The notes under the pieces: generated by a model | Seen by the model: the letters and a program-made list of their open reading frames with translations, nothing else | Database searches by the model: none | Told to the model about the DNA's origin: nothing | Program-made: the position numbers and the translations under genes | Origin: Oxytricha trifallax | Taxonomy: Eukaryota; Ciliophora; Spirotrichea; Sporadotrichida; Oxytrichidae | Reading direction: 5' to 3' | Length of the DNA stretch: 64,000 nucleotides | Assembly: GCA_000711775.1 (NCBI GenBank) | Contig: ARYC01017246.1 | Location: 62,001 to 126,000, forward strand | Shown: positions 1 to 13,462 of the stretch, piece by piece | Numbering within the stretch: position 1 is the stretch's first letter | Layout of the letters: every line of letters begins with the position of its first letter

Positions 1-199
1 GATTTTGATTTTACTGAAATATATAATGATTGCTGAAATTTTACAAATAATTCAAGTCTATCATTAAATTTGCTTTTTCTTTGAATGAAATATAAAATTT
101 TGATTAGTTTTTGGTTTAACCTACTATGTTTTTCATTAATTAAAGATTTTTCCTCTCTTATGTTGATAATTTTGTAAATATTCTATAAGCTTCGTTCAT
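1..199 (-). CDS. C1: family C protein, N-terminal part, runs off the window
   Basis: The start ATG is at 197-199 and 66 codons are visible before the window edge, all open with TAA/TAG read as Gln. The protein begins MNEAYRIFTKLSTQERKNL, the family C signature (MNEAFKxxTKLSxxxR), and reaches the conserved FSNHYIFQQN segment. The bases before the ATG (ending TTTTTTCAGC) match the other C copies, which supports this start. No function is recognised. The KLSxxxR opening weakly recalls an F-box. No lesion is visible, but most of the gene lies outside the window. Confidence 0.75.
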
Positions 200-995
200 G
201 CTGAAAAAACTATAAATATTTAGTCTTAAATTCGTACTGAGCTAAATAGGCTTTTTCACATAATTTAATGCAATGTAATTTTTATGGAATTAAGCAATGA
301 AAAGTAAGTCTCTCAATAATATCATAATTATAATTATTATAGATTTATTGAAAATTCACTAGACTTATATGTTCTTATTTATCACTTATTTGAATATTTA
401 AATAGCGGAGTAATTATTGATATTATAAAAATTAAATTAAGAAATTAAATGCTTTAAAAAATATTATTAATCATGTAAATACACTATAATTTATTAATAA
501 ATAAGCAAATATCTTTTTTGAGTTAAGCAAAATGTTTTAATATTAAAGTCTATGTATATATAAAATGGAATATTCAATAATAAAATAATCTTAAATATTG
601 TTTTAATGTTCCAAAGAATATAGATTATTTAAATATTAATAATATTATCCTAATTAAGTAATTCAAATTTGTAATAAATTCTAAAAAAAAATTTACATAT
701 TTTTTTCAATATCATAATATTATGAATAGTGTAATTTAATATAATTTACATTAGAAACTATTACAATTCAAATTTAACTGTTTTATTTTAATTTTTTTCA
801 TTCACAATTTTTGAGTTGTTTTGTATTTTTATGAATACAATATTCAAATTTTAGAAAAATCCTATCTCTTAATTATTAAATTGTTTTAAATATTATAAAG
901 TTGGAAAGAGTTTGATTTGTTAATTAATGTGAATAATAAATTAATTACATTTATTTTGTAATATCTCTTAAAACTATATTTAAAATAATGATTAT
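200..995. other. AT-rich intergenic DNA
   Basis: I see no gene, repeat copy or GC-rich island. The first 40 bases carry the leader shared by family C genes, for C1. Confidence 0.6.
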
Positions 996-2142
996 TGTTC
1001 CAACCGAGACCCCCCCTCCACCCCCCTCTCAGGTCTAAAAACGAGAACCCCCCTCCCACCTCAACATCTCCTCTTCATATGAAAACTTGTATCCTTGATG
1101 TTTAAATCATTTTCCTTATGACTTCTTTATCTCATTTATTTTATGCATAAAATACCTTTTTCAAAAATTTTCTCAATTATTCAAATGCTTTTCTTTTCTT
1201 AAATTTAGCATCTTCCACTAAGTCCGTCGTTTATTCTCGTTTATATGCTCACATAGGAAATAAATAAAATATATTTCAATTTACTCGTTAATAATATAAT
1301 TTAAAAAATGTTGAGCCAACAAACTCATTAAACTATATATAATAATCATAGAACTAAATTTAAATAAACATGTAATCACTTTAATAGTCAATATTCGAAA
1401 TAAGATTAATTTTTTATAGCACTGTTTTCCAATTATTATATAATTATTACCATAAACACTTATAAAGTAACTAATAGTTATGGAAAAATTGATATGAAAG
1501 TATATTAAAATAAGAAATATTTTATTCAGTATTATAATAAATTAGTTTGTAAAGGGATTACTTTAAATATAAACAACTTCATTATTAATAAAAGAGAGCT
1601 AAAATTATAATTTATTATAATACTGAATAAAATATGTCTTATTTTAATATACTTTCATATCAATTTTTCCATAACTATTAGTTACTTTATAAGTGTTTAT
1701 GGTAATAATTATATAATAATTGGAAAACAGTGCTATAAAAAATTAATCTTATTTCGAATATTGACTATTAAAGTGATTACATGTTTATTTAAATTTAGTT
1801 CTATGATTATTATATATAGTTTAATGAGTTTGTTGGCTCAACATTTTTTAAATTATATTATTAACGAGTAAATTGAAATATATTTTATTTATTTCCTATG
1901 TGAGCATATAAACGAGAATAAACGACGGACTTAGTGGAAGATGCTAAATTTAAGAAAAGAAAAGCATTTGAATAATTGAGAAAATTTTTGAAAAAGGTAT
2001 TTTATGCATAAAATAAATGAGATAAAGAAGTCATAAGGAAAATGATTTAAACATCAAGGATACAATTTTTCATATGAAGAGGGATGTTGAGGTGGGAGGG
2101 GGGTTCTCGTTTTAGACCTGGGAGGGGATCTCGGTTGGAACA
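996..2142. mobile_element. FB1: fold-back element, 1147 bp, 6-bp target duplication
   Basis: Two near-perfect inverted arms, 996-1544 and 1608-2142, flank a 63-base loop. The ends read TGTTCCAACCGAGA and its complement. The flanks carry the direct repeat GATTAT (990-995 and 2143-2148), as expected for a transposition target duplication. The outer 60 bases of each arm are C-rich on one strand (CCCCCCTCC) while the rest is AT-rich. The left arm has about 9 extra bases in the C-rich tract. There is no coding capacity, so this is a non-autonomous element. The high arm identity suggests recent insertion or gene conversion. Confidence 0.85.
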
Positions 2143-2383
2143 GATTATAATTCTATATAAAATTTTAGATTTATTATAAGATTTATGGATTTTAAGAAAC
2201 AAATAGTCGTATAATAAAATTCTTAAATTATCTCTCTTAAAATTAAAGATTTAAAATCAGCAAAATGAGTTTTAAAGTTTTAGGTCTTATTTAGCAAAAT
2301 CACATTCAATAGTTGAACATAAACTCCTCAGAAGAATTATTAAGCATTAATAACATGTATAAAAATTAAATTATACAATTATC

Positions 2384-3437
2384 ATTGATAAAATATATAA
2401 GAAATATGTAAAATTGAGAATCTTTAATACAAAAGGAATACTTATTTATTTATAACTGAAACTATTTTGATACGCACATATGTAGTATTGAATTAAACAC
2501 ACTGATTTTTAAATGAAACTATTATACTCTAATTTTAATAAAAACATGCTTATAACATGATTTCCAAATATCAGAAGTGAGATTCTTCTTTCTCTCGTTC
2601 TAAATATTCATGACCATACCCACTCCTATCTTAGCTGGATTATTGACCACATGGATATCTTTAATCTCATCAACTCTAATCTTGCCAGTGGCAACGCCCA
2701 TTTTTTCCCCAGAAATAATTGTGCCAGCATGTCCCATTCTTCTAACTTAGTGAACAGTTGACAAGCGATTAAATTTATAATTGGAAGATTTCTGTTATTC
2801 TTGTTTGAATACCATACCATTCATCAACTTCCTCTTCATTTCTTCACCGATTTTAACAATCATGATGATACCTTGGTTTTATAGGTTGACCACTTTGAAT
2901 AACTGAAACTTCAAAGCCAGTATATTTCTTATCCTTAGCTGCAGTGCCGTAAATTGGGAGACTTAACTGAATGCCAGTTCTTATGCTGTTCACACTACTT
3001 TCTATCTTTGTTCAGTAGGCAATGGCTTATTTAGAATAGAAAGTACCCTATAAATAATTTGTAATTATACATTAATTTATACGGAAATTCCATTGGGATT
3101 TAAGAAAAATTACGATGTTATTATTTACTTACGTGTTGACGAATTATACTGTAGCAGATATTTTATGTACAAGCTGAAAAATGATTGAGACTAGTTTCTA
3201 GGTGCATAGACACAACTCTTGGTGAAGGCTTAAATGAAGAAATTCTTTTTTTGTAAGTGCCTATCTTTTGACTGGAATACATTTGATAGTACATTTATTT
3301 AATAATTTAATTATTTTGTTTGCGATGAGAATGCTAGTAATTAGAGAATATGAAATTATTGACAGTTATAAAAAAATAAGTGTTCCTTTTGTATTAAAGA
3401 TTCTCAATTTTACATATTTCTTATGTATTTTATCAAT
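2384..3437. mobile_element. TIR element of 1054 bp enclosing a gene fragment
   Basis: Two 75-base terminal inverted repeats, 2384-2458 and 3363-3437, differ at only a few positions. They contain ATTGATAAAATA at the outer end and TATAACTG at the inner end. The interior includes a GC-richer block (about 2560-3005) resembling a metabolic gene in minus orientation. No transposase is visible. No clear target duplication was found; the flanks share only short AT-rich words. It could be a non-autonomous DNA transposon that captured a gene piece, or a rearranged gene segment flanked by inverted repeats. Confidence 0.7.
2560..3005 (-). pseudogene. Succinyl-CoA ligase alpha-like fragment
   Basis: On the minus strand 2863-2560 one open frame contains [15 protein letters not shown], then GKIRVDEI and [10 protein letters not shown]. 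This matches the C-terminal region of the succinyl-CoA ligase alpha subunit, where RRMGHAG-I(I/A)-GGK precedes a helix and a PA(K/Q)-G motif. Upstream, in another frame (about 3000-2875), LSLPIYGTAAKDKKYTGFE and VSVI resemble the family's N-terminal domain (LGLPVFNT...TGA-ASVI). The middle of the enzyme is absent and the two parts are in different frames, so it cannot encode a working enzyme. It is far more GC-rich than its surroundings and lies wholly inside the TIR element. It could instead be a macronuclear-destined segment. The family call rests on motif memory only. Confidence 0.5.
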
Positions 3438-3648
3438 ATTATAATTAATAATTGAAATCATAAACACCTGATTTTAGTTAAGTTAGTTGAATTCATATTT
3501 ATTTTAAAAATAATGATAATTTATAAAAATGTTTTGGGTGTATTAATAATTATAAATTAAGACTTTTGAAATAAAATAAGATTAGCATAATTTTCCTTTT
3601 CCATAAATGCCTTTAATTTATAATGAAAAATATTGAGAGCTTTTAAAT

Positions 3649-4995
3649 TCAAATTGCTTTAATTTATTTAGATTTTACAATTTAAACTGCTTTCACATCG
3701 GCCTTTAATTCTAAATAATCGCACACATAAAGATTGAAATAACATTGAATTTTTTACAAATAATCATCTTTTGAATTCAATTTCATTACTTTAAGATAAA
3801 GCTATAAACTTTTCAAATGTTTTGGTATTTCATTTGAGGGTATTACATTACATTTAAATTATTTAAATCTTGAAATCTCTTCTGTGAACATGTTTAAGAA
3901 ATTAATATTTTAGTGATTCTAAAAATTAGCTGTTTAATTAGATTTTGATTCTTTAAAATCTTCTATTTTTAATAGTGGAGCAATTATAATGACTTCAAAG
4001 TTCAATGGGAAAAAGCAATTGTCTAATAGTTCCTTCATTTCTGTATAAAATCCTAAAATGATCTCAATCTTAAACTTAGCTTTATAGTTTTAAATTAAAA
4101 GAGGTTTTAATTCCATTACATTTTCTTAATTATTAAACTATATTGTAAGGGATTTTAATGCCTTAAACTTTACTATATCATTATTAGAGATCAAGAATAA
4201 AAGGTTCAGGCTTTCTAATTATCTTTTGTTAAATTCTTTTAATTAAGGTGATGATTAATGAACGATTTTTAGTAATTTTATGCTTTTTATCAATAATAAT
4301 TTATCAATACAGTACTAATGAAGGCAAGAATTTATTAATTAGAAACTCTAAAGTTTTATCATATTTCCAAATAATTAAGGATCAATTGCAGCTGAGTCCT
4401 TTAAAATAAGCTTTGTTGATAATAAGTCATGGTTTTTGTCTGAAGTGAATATCATCTTTTTAAATGGTAAGTAATTTTAACTATTTTACTATTTAGCTTC
4501 TTCATACTTAAAAAATATATATTCCAGTTATCTTCCAATTGTACAATTATATAAATGAATTTCTTTGGTATCTTACAAGCTTTTTTAAAGTTTTAGATGA
4601 GTTCAATCTTCATTTTATATAATGACTTGACTTTTCTTGATTTTTTACGAATAAAACTTTTCAAGAATGCAAATTGAATCAAATTTATGCAAACCTTTAA
4701 TATCATTTATAACGAAGCTCATTAAAATATTAGCAATACGTTCTTTAGGAAAAGTCTCAATAAAAAAGTTGAAATATTAAGTTATTTTTAGCTTTTAATC
4801 TTTATTTTACATAAAGACGAAGTGATGACTGAAACTTTGTAAATATTTTATATCTATCATTAAATTTGGCCTCTATTTGAATGATATATAAAATTTTGTA
4901 GAATACTTGTCGTTTTCATCAATGTTCTTCAATTATTAAAGATTTTATCTTTCTGAAGACGATAATTTTGTAAAAATTAAAAATGCTTCATTCAT
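3649..4995 (-). pseudogene. C2: family C copy with one in-frame TGA
   Basis: The frame starts at ATG 4993-4995 (MNEAFLIFTKLSSSERQNL) after the conserved TTTCAG leader and runs 448 codons to TGA 3649-3651. One internal TGA at 4603-4605 (codon 131) interrupts it. Alignment with intact C7 continues in the same frame on both sides, so this is a point lesion and not a frameshift. The C-terminal CDYLELKADVKA block matches the family's C-terminus but continues about 10 residues further than in C5 or C7. The function is unknown. It is part of a same-strand run of four C genes in the first 10 kb. Confidence 0.7.
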
Positions 4996-5638
4996 ACTGA
5001 AGAAACTATAAACTAATAGCCTTAAGTTCTTGTATATTTATAATTTTTGTATAGTTAATTTTTGAGTTTTTGATTTTCTCAAAGTATTACCGACCTTTAA
5101 TTTTTGCATGAATACCATATTTTATAATTAATAAAAATAAGTTACAAATTTTTCTTAAATAATTTGGATATTTAATTGAATATTCAAAAATTTCTAATTA
5201 TTCATAAATCATAATTAAATGTAAAATTCAATATATTGTTAAAAATTATTATAAGATTATTTTAAAAAAGTTATTTTAATTTAATTTAATTTTGGGTTTG
5301 TAAAAATAAAACTATAGATTATTTAAAATAAGAGTTATTATATAATACTTAAACATTCCGAAAAAATTTTATTTATATTTTTTTTTTAATTTTTCAAAGT
5401 CTATGTTTGTAATTAAACTTTCTAACAAAAAATTAAAAAATGTTTGATTAATTTTCATCTCCTTTATAAAATAAAATTTTACAATTGAATATAATAGTTT
5501 TAGTTTTTATTGCAATTATAAGACATTAAAATATTTAATTAATTAATTATTTTAAAATTATATTATTAATAAATAATAAAATTACAATTCAAGCCTTTTA
5601 TAAAAAGTTAAAAAAAACAAAATATCAAGATTTATACA
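4996..5638. other. AT-rich intergenic DNA between C2 and C3
   Basis: Only the conserved C-family leader directly upstream of C2 is recognisable here. Confidence 0.6.
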
Positions 5639-6928
5639 TCATAATATTAGTAAGTTCTCAACATAAAGTTTTATTTGTTAATATTTTGAAATTTATTGTG
5701 TACGTATTTTGTCATTACTTTTCTTAATTTCAATTGCCAATTCACATTTCTTCAATGATTTTGGTAAATTCTATTTAGAAATAAATTAAAAATTGAAGTA
5801 TCTTTATTTGAGTATCTCACAGGCAATTAAATATAATGCACTCTTAAAGTAATATTTCTTAAAATCTTAGGTATAATAATAATAATCTGTTCTAAAATAA
5901 TCATCTATTATAAATAATCTGGTGACGACATTAATTTTAAAGTTATCTGGAAAGAAGCAAGTGTCTAATATTTTATCGATATAAGTCCTAAACTTAAAAG
6001 TGATTTTAAATTTAAATTGATTTGAGTATTTTTGTATTAGAAGCTACTTTAGTTCTGTGAATTTTTCAATATCTTTAAATTGAATTGTAAGAGAATTTAG
6101 GAACTTAAATTGGGTAATTAGTTTATTTGGCAAATCATATTTATAAGAGTTAGAGTCTTCATAAGTATAGTGCAAAAAAGCTGCTTATGATTAATATTAA
6201 TGAACAATTTTGATTTTTTCTATAGTTTTTAATTACTTCAGGTTCTTAACACAAAATTAATGAAGGCAAGTATTTATTAGTTAGATATTTTTTGCTTAGA
6301 TCATATTACCTATAAATTAAGGGTCTAGAATTGCTGAGTTAATAAATACGAATTTAGTAGATTGTAAGTTGAACGTAGAATTTGAAGTAAAAATTTAATC
6401 TCGCAAAATGTTTAAGTTAAAGCTGTTTTATATTTTTGCAATTTTGTATTAAAAGAAAGTTCTACTTAATTCCATGCCTATTCTTGAATTATTTATGTAA
6501 ACTTCCTTACACTCCTGCAAATAATTTTACAGAGTGAAATTATAATCCGATTAAATATCCTTTATAATTATTTAATTTTTCTTAATCTTTAATTTTTGAA
6601 GATTTACAAGCATTTCAACTGAATCGAGTTAACATGAATATTCATTTTATTTTACGACAAAATTGATTTCAACATCAGCAGTTCGTTCTTTTGGAAAAGT
6701 TTTGATAAAATAATTGCAGGAGCCGGTTCGATTATGATCTTACAGTATAACATAGTGATTGCTGAAATTTTGCAAGTATTTAATATCAATCCTTGAGTGA
6801 GCACTTTGATTGAATGATATATAAAAATGGGATAATATTTTATTATCATAAAATACATTTTTCAAATATGCAAGATTTTATCTTTCTTTAGTTGATAGTT
6901 TAGTAAATATTTTAAAAGCTACATTCAT
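5639..6928 (-). CDS. C3: family C protein, intact, 429 aa
   Basis: The frame is open for 429 codons from ATG 6926-6928 (MNVAFKIFTKLSTKERQNL) to TGA 5639-5641. In this base composition random TGA would fall about once per 60 codons, so the open frame points to selection or recent function. It carries the family landmarks: FSNHYV near residue 70, the LNSLTIQFKDIEKFTELK block in the middle, and the LDTCFFPDNFKI block. The C-terminus diverges (IKLYVENLLIL) and lacks the YLELKAS tail of C5 and C7. Leucine, isoleucine and asparagine are abundant, and no transmembrane segment or signal peptide is evident. The biochemical function is unknown. Confidence 0.8.
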
Positions 6929-8061
6929 GCTGAAAAAACTATATATTTATAGTCTTAAATTTGGGGTCAGTTAAATTGGTTTATTAATCAATTTTAAAGC
7001 TTTTTATTTCTAAAAGATCTTAACAAAGATTAGATACTCTCGATATTATTCCATTTCTTTAATTTATTTTATTATTAAATTTGAATTAAAATCTTTGATT
7101 TAAAAGAAATATTTATTCACTAAATTAAATATTTAATTGAAGCATTTCACTAAAAATAATTATTTTAAATTAAAAGCTATTTATTCAAATTCAATTTGAG
7201 AAATAAATAAAAAATAAAACTTTTTATATTAAAACAATGCCATGGATAATTATAAACAACTCATGTCTAATTCCTATATTTAATCTGGTTTAAGGGTGAG
7301 CATTAATTTATTTTATTAAAACACCATCTTTCAGTAGACTTGCTTCAATATTGATAAATAGTTAAGAAATTAAATGTTAATTAAATATTATGAAAGCTTC
7401 AATATAAATAATAATTTAATTGCTATCAAAAGGATTTTCAAATTATTTAACACTTTTTTTAATTTTTAAGAATTACTCTAATAGAAAATGTATTTACTTT
7501 AAGATCAAAACCGTATTTAAAAGATTTAATATAAATCATCCTATTTAAATATTTATTATTTTCAATAAATTTTATTGAATATTTTACTTTAAGTTATATA
7601 TTAATTATTATTTTAAGTTGTCATTCTTTACATAATTAAAGCTAATTCTAACCAAAATTAGTTTATTTCACTTTGTTTTAATGACCTTAATTGTAATCAT
7701 TTTACGATTGTTTTTAATTTTGATTAAATTTTATTTATATATATATTTAGAAAGGCCAATTTCAGTATTAATTCTCTTACCTTAAGATCTTAAGGTTCTT
7801 TAATAAAAATTAATCATAGATGATTTAAAATATACATATTTATAATCAAGAAACTTAAGTATTAAAGATAAATTTACTTAATATAAAGACAATTTTTTAT
7901 ATCTAATGAAAATAATAATTTTATTAATTTTGATATAATATAAAAAATTATTAGCTATTTAATATTTAAAAAAACTATAAAATTCAATTTATTGATAAAT
8001 TAGTAAGTTATAATTTAAATAAAAATAACTTTGTAAATATTGAACTTTGCCTTAATCACCA
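6929..8061. other. AT-rich intergenic DNA between C3 and C4
   Basis: No gene copy or GC-rich island is seen in these 1.1 kb apart from the C3 leader next to its start. Confidence 0.6.
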
Positions 8062-9384
8062 TCAAAATTCTTGAATGCAAGCTTTTAAATCTAAATAACT
8101 GCATACATATAAGTTCAATTCTAATACTTTTCTTATACCTTGTTTAATGCAAGATTATTCTGTCTTATTTATTTTAATAGCTAAAAGAGATTTCTTCAAT
8201 GATTTTGGTATGTCATCATATGGAATTACTTCGGATTTAAAGCACTTAAGCTTCTCAATTTCTTCTACTACTTAGCTTATAAAATCTTTTGATAATTATT
8301 CCTTAAGTTTTGTAAGTCTGTATTTTGTAATTTAATCAGAATCAAGAATCGAGAATAGTGGTGATACAACAACTACTTAGAAATATTCTGGAAAGAAACA
8401 ATTTACTAGAATTTATTCGATAAATGTTTGAAAGCAAAAAATTACTTTTATTTTAAATTAAGTCTCGTAATTTTCGATTAAGAGGATCTAAAGGTCACTA
8501 AATGTCTCTATATCATCGAACTGCATAGTAAGAGAATTTAATTGCTTAAACTAAATAATATATTAATTATGTAAAGTATATGAAAAGCCATTATATTTTA
8601 ATTACTAGCAATTAAAATTTTAGACTTTTTCAAAAGATTATTAATGAATTATTTTAATTCTCTTAATAGTTTATTATTTAAGCAATTATTCTTTACAACA
8701 TAAGTGAATGCAAGAATTAACTATTTGAATGTTTTAAACTTCTACCATGTTCCCAATAAATTTAGGATCTGCAATGATTGTCTTTGTAAAAACAAATTTA
8801 TGAGATTTCAAGTTATTTGCTTCGTCTGATTTAATAACTTCGTGAAAATAAAATTGCATGGTTGACTATATTTAATTCTATTATGCTCATCTATATTCAT
8901 TAATCTTAGGCAATAAATTTAGGCCGATTGTTGAATTACTGATATGGATTTTTTGAGTGTCCAACAAAGCTTTTTAAATAGTTAAATGGTTTTATATATA
9001 TACATTTTATAAAATAATTTCTCTTTTATTTATTTTTTAGTTGAAAAGAGTTTCAATAAATTAAATTGATTCAAATTTATGAAAATTTTTATTGAGCTTG
9101 ATGACAAAACTCATTTAAATATAAGGTAATTTTTCTTTCGGAAATGTTTCGATTAAGAAATCAAAAAATTGAGACATGTTGTCCGAATTTTAGTTTTACT
9201 AAAATACATAATGATAGCTGAAATCTTACAAATAACTAATATCTATTCTATATGATGGCTTTTTGTTGAATCATAAATAAAATTTGGATTAGTTTTTGGA
9301 GTTTCCTTCAACATTTTTTAAGCATGATAAGTTTCTTCTCTCTTTTGTTGATAATTTTGTAAAAATTTTAAAGGCTTCATTCAT
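8062..9384 (-). pseudogene. C4: family C copy with two in-frame TGAs
   Basis: The frame runs 440 codons from ATG 9382-9384 (MNEAFKIFTKLSTKERRNL) to TGA 8062-8064, interrupted by TGA at 9271-9273 (codon 38) and 8887-8889 (codon 166). The first replaces a Ser codon (TCA in the paralogs), so it is a single C-to-G change. There are no frameshifts. The C-terminal block (VCSYLDLKACIQEF) matches the family. The gene is head to head with A1, with 1.05 kb between the starts. The two stops suggest an inactive copy unless TGA can be decoded in these genes. Confidence 0.75.
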
Positions 9385-10430
9385 GCTGAAAAAACTATAC
9401 ACTTATAGTCTTAAATTTGGATTCAAAATTAGAGATATTTGTTCTTTCATTGTTTGTTAAATTTTACTTGGGGTAGTTTACAAATATTTATTAGATTATA
9501 CCTGGGTTATAAATGTTTGTTAATTATATAGAACTTACATAATTATTAATATCAGTTGAATTTTAAATATTCAATATTTATTTTAAGAGATAAAATATTT
9601 AAAATTCTTTTTTTTAAATTTAAAGATTTGAATATTGATATTTTAAATGATATTTTTAATTTCAAATTTAAAATAGCTTTATCAATAAGCTTCATATACC
9701 ATTGATTTTAACATCATGGCATAGGATTGATAAAAATATATTAAAAATTCATAATTAGTATCAAGAACTATATCAATATATATTCAATGTTTTAATGAAA
9801 CATAAAAATTTAAAGTCTAGTTCACTACAATATAAATTTATTTTTTTATTGAACTCTTGGTAAAAATGATCTTTTATTTAGTTAAAATATTTATTGTATA
9901 TTTAACATAAAAATTAAGATTTTAATGATAAATTTTAATTTCTATTTTAATTTGGGCTTGATCGTTTAGTAATATAAATCAAATTTAATAATTAATTAAA
10001 AGTAATAATTATTTTAAATAAATGATGCAAAATTATTTTTTTTCAAATTATTATGTAATTGTGAGTTTCTCCTTATATTTATTCACAAATTACTAAATAT
10101 TTAGAGTATTTATTCATAAATATTTTTTATTAAAAAGTTTGTAAATTAAATAAATTATGAATAAACATATAAATATTGTATAAATAATTATTTATCTATT
10201 TAATTTGGTTTTTAATCTGATAATTTTCTTCATAATATAACCTAATAAATGGAATATATTTTTTAAACGTCTAAATTCTTTAATAGAATTTAATTGAAAT
10301 AATTTCTTATATAAAATAAAATAAAAATATCTCCTCTATATTCTGAGACAATAATTTAAATATTTATAGATGTGTTAAAATTATTCATTTAAATTATAAA
10401 ATTATTATAGAAATAATAATATTTAATTAA
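9385..10430. other. AT-rich region between divergent C4 and A1
   Basis: It separates two head-to-head genes and probably holds both promoters. Only the C-family leader beside C4 stands out. Confidence 0.55.
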
Positions 10431-11525
10431 ATGAATTAAAATTGTAAAATTATGGTATACTCTTTCTTACCTTTTAATCTAATAATAAAATCAATTTCAA
10501 AACTCTCTAGGAAGGAAAGAGATCATTGCAAACACGTTTAAAATTACACTTCATAAGAAAATTACTCAACAATTATTATTAGAAGTTCAACATATGATTT
10601 AACATCCCTTGATTTCATAATTCAAATATCACCAAGTATTAAACTTTTATTCTTTAAAATCTACAAGTATAATGATTTATTGGAACTAATGTACTATATA
10701 CTACTTATACTCTCCAGTTCAAAATATCTAGACAAACTTATTTAAATTAAATTTAATGGGTGCAGAATTCCAAATTATATCCTCAAACTACTTAAAGATT
10801 TTTAATTTAAACATAAATTATGCCTTAAATTTGTCAATTCACACAGTTAGAACTTTTCTGAATTTTCAATACATTCTGAAGAAATTGTAATTAAAGAAAC
10901 AATTAACACTTGCTACAATCAATCATTCACAACATCTGAAGATATGTAAACAGTATACTTAATTTATCCTACAAATGACATTGGATTAAAGAATGATATT
11001 CAAAGAATTAGAAAAATTTATAAGACTTTTTGCAGTAAAAGACAAATTCTTATTACTTAAAATACTTGATAATAAGAAATTGATGTCAAAGTTTCTAATA
11101 TTGAAGATCTAAAGAGCTTATTGTTCGACATTAAATACTTTGAAAACATAAAGTAACAAGCGAAAAAAACTTAATTCAAACTATTTTTGAATTTTAATAT
11201 TTCAAATGAAGATCTAATAGATCTAATCAAAAGCTTAATAAAAGAAAAATTTTATATTAAAAATAAATGTTTATAATTAACCTAATTTTTTGAAATAGGC
11301 AGAAAAGCATTTAATTACCAAAAAGAGTCATAATAATTGCAAAATAAATAAGCAACTTTGGAAAGTCTTGTACAATTTTTATCTGAAAAATTATAAATTA
11401 CTGTTCAATATTAAGAATCAAACTAGAATGCATACAAATAGAGAATTATAATTAAGAAATCAGAAAATAGAAACTTTAAACTAAATTTCAAAAGTCTTAT
11501 GATATATTTCGAAAATATATTATGA
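10431..11525 (+). pseudogene. A1: family A gene, 364 codons, one in-frame TGA
   Basis: The start ATG is at 10431 and the product begins MNQNCKIMVYSFLPFNLII, then SKLSRKERDHC. The LPFxLIIxxISKLSxxxRxxC stretch resembles an F-box core; this is an inference. The frame stays open to TGA 11523-11525 except for one TGA at 11067-11069 (codon 213), in a segment poorly conserved between copies. The C-terminus is leucine- and asparagine-rich (LNFKSLMIYFENIL) and matches the other A proteins. It is the shortest A member. It converges on C5, with the FB2 palindrome in between. Confidence 0.7.
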
Positions 11526-13462
11526 AAATAAAACTCAGATAATTGATAATAATTTTATTTTAAAAAATTTTTAATCATTTATAAATTTAAAATTGTAAAT
11601 TGATTTCTATTTAACTATCACTTTTATAATAAAAACATTTAAGATTTTAATTATTAAATGATATATTAATAATTAAATATATTGTTATACTGAAATTAAA
11701 TAAAATAACTTTATAAAGACTTATTTATAATTAATTTTAAAAATAGAAAATTATATCAATCATTAAACTCAGTTACTTTCGAGAAAATCTTAATCTTAAA
11801 AAATTACGTTTTAAACATCTCAAGGATTTTTGAATATAAAACACATATAAATTACTATGGAAGGATGTATATTCTAGAAGTGTTTAAGATTTATGAATTT
11901 CATTTAATATTTAATACTCCAAAAAATTATATTTTATTTTTGGGGGAAAAAATTCATTAATATTTTATATATTATATTAAAATACGAAGAGATTCAATAT
12001 TTTTAAGTTAACGCAATAATAATGGGAACTTTTTATGATGAAATAAAAGTTTTTACTTTTTATAAAAGATTCATTTATTTTTTTATTTAATGAAGCATAA
12101 ATTTAATAATTTATTGTGTCTAAGTATTATACAGTTCAAGACATTATCAAAGTTTTTATTATAAATATTGATTTAGCCGCCTATATCTATACAAAATTTT
12201 TAACCATGTCTAATTATTTATTTCTAAGGAAACTAATTAAACAATATTTGTGGGCTATTTTTAGATCTAATAATTAAAAATCCTAAATTAATAATTTAAT
12301 TTGATTATAACAATTCTAATAATTACATAACTATATTTGAAGATAATTATTTCATTATAACAATTTAAGTAATTTATCATTAATTTGATTTTTGCAAATT
12401 TTTTATTAAAATCCCCTATAATAAAATCAATAAGTTAAATATATTTAAAATTAAATTTAATTATTTCTAATTAAATTAATAATTATAAAATAAACCTGGA
12501 TTTTGTAAATAATTAAAATATACCAAACTAATTACTAATTTAGCTTTTTACTGTGTTTATAAATTTAATTGAGATATAATTAAGAATTAATTAGCTTTAA
12601 AAGCAATAATTAATTCTTTATTTATGGAATTATTCATTAATTTTTTAATTTAATATTATTTCTTTCCAAAATAAATTATATGTTTATAATTGCACATTTC
12701 TCAAATTAATGAATAAACTCCATCCACAGTTAATTCATGATTAAAAAAATTAAAAAACAATTAATTAAGCATAAATTAATAATCAAATTGTATTATTTAT
12801 ATCATTGAATAATTTATTTATGATTTGGGGACCCTTTTTCTTTAATCATAAAAGTTTAAAACATCTTCAAAATATTAAAGGAGAGATTTTAACTACTATA
12901 TAAATTTATCTCTCCCTATATTAAACAACTGCTAATAGTATATTAGTTTTTAAGTTTACAACTATCCCTTGTCTCATCAAATATTAGAAACTATAAAAAC
13001 ATTATTTTTATTTAATTAAAATGTGGTATTAATAAATTACTCAAATAATCAAGATATTAGTGTTCATGGATTTGTTTTTATAAATGATGGTTCATATAAT
13101 AGATGATAATAAAATAATATTAAATTGATAAGAAACTTAATACTTTTTATTTAGGACAGAAATCTTCAAAATATGGTACATTTATCAATTTAGAGACAAG
13201 AAAATTTCCAAAATTCAAACTTTAAAATATTCTTTAGCTATTTATAGTATTATAATAAAGTGATTCATATAAAAATAAAGAATAATCTTACAAATTTGTA
13301 TTTTGAATTTTAAGATAATCATTAATAAAATATATTTCCATAATTATAATTTAATAATAATATGTGATTTGAATTTAATAAAGACAATTGCAATAGATAT
13401 TTTTATATTTTACAGAACAACAATATAATTTATATTCAATTAATTTAATCAGTAAAGTATAT
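11526..13462. other. AT-rich intergenic DNA, no gene seen
   Basis: This 1.9-kb stretch has no recognisable family copy. A short word pair around 12,888-12,918 (GGAGAGATTTTA and TTATCTCTCC) can form a small hairpin. Confidence 0.5.

Noticed and set aside
6652-6858. Short minus-strand frame near the start of C3
   Set aside because: It is in a different frame from C3, which is open for 429 codons through the same DNA.
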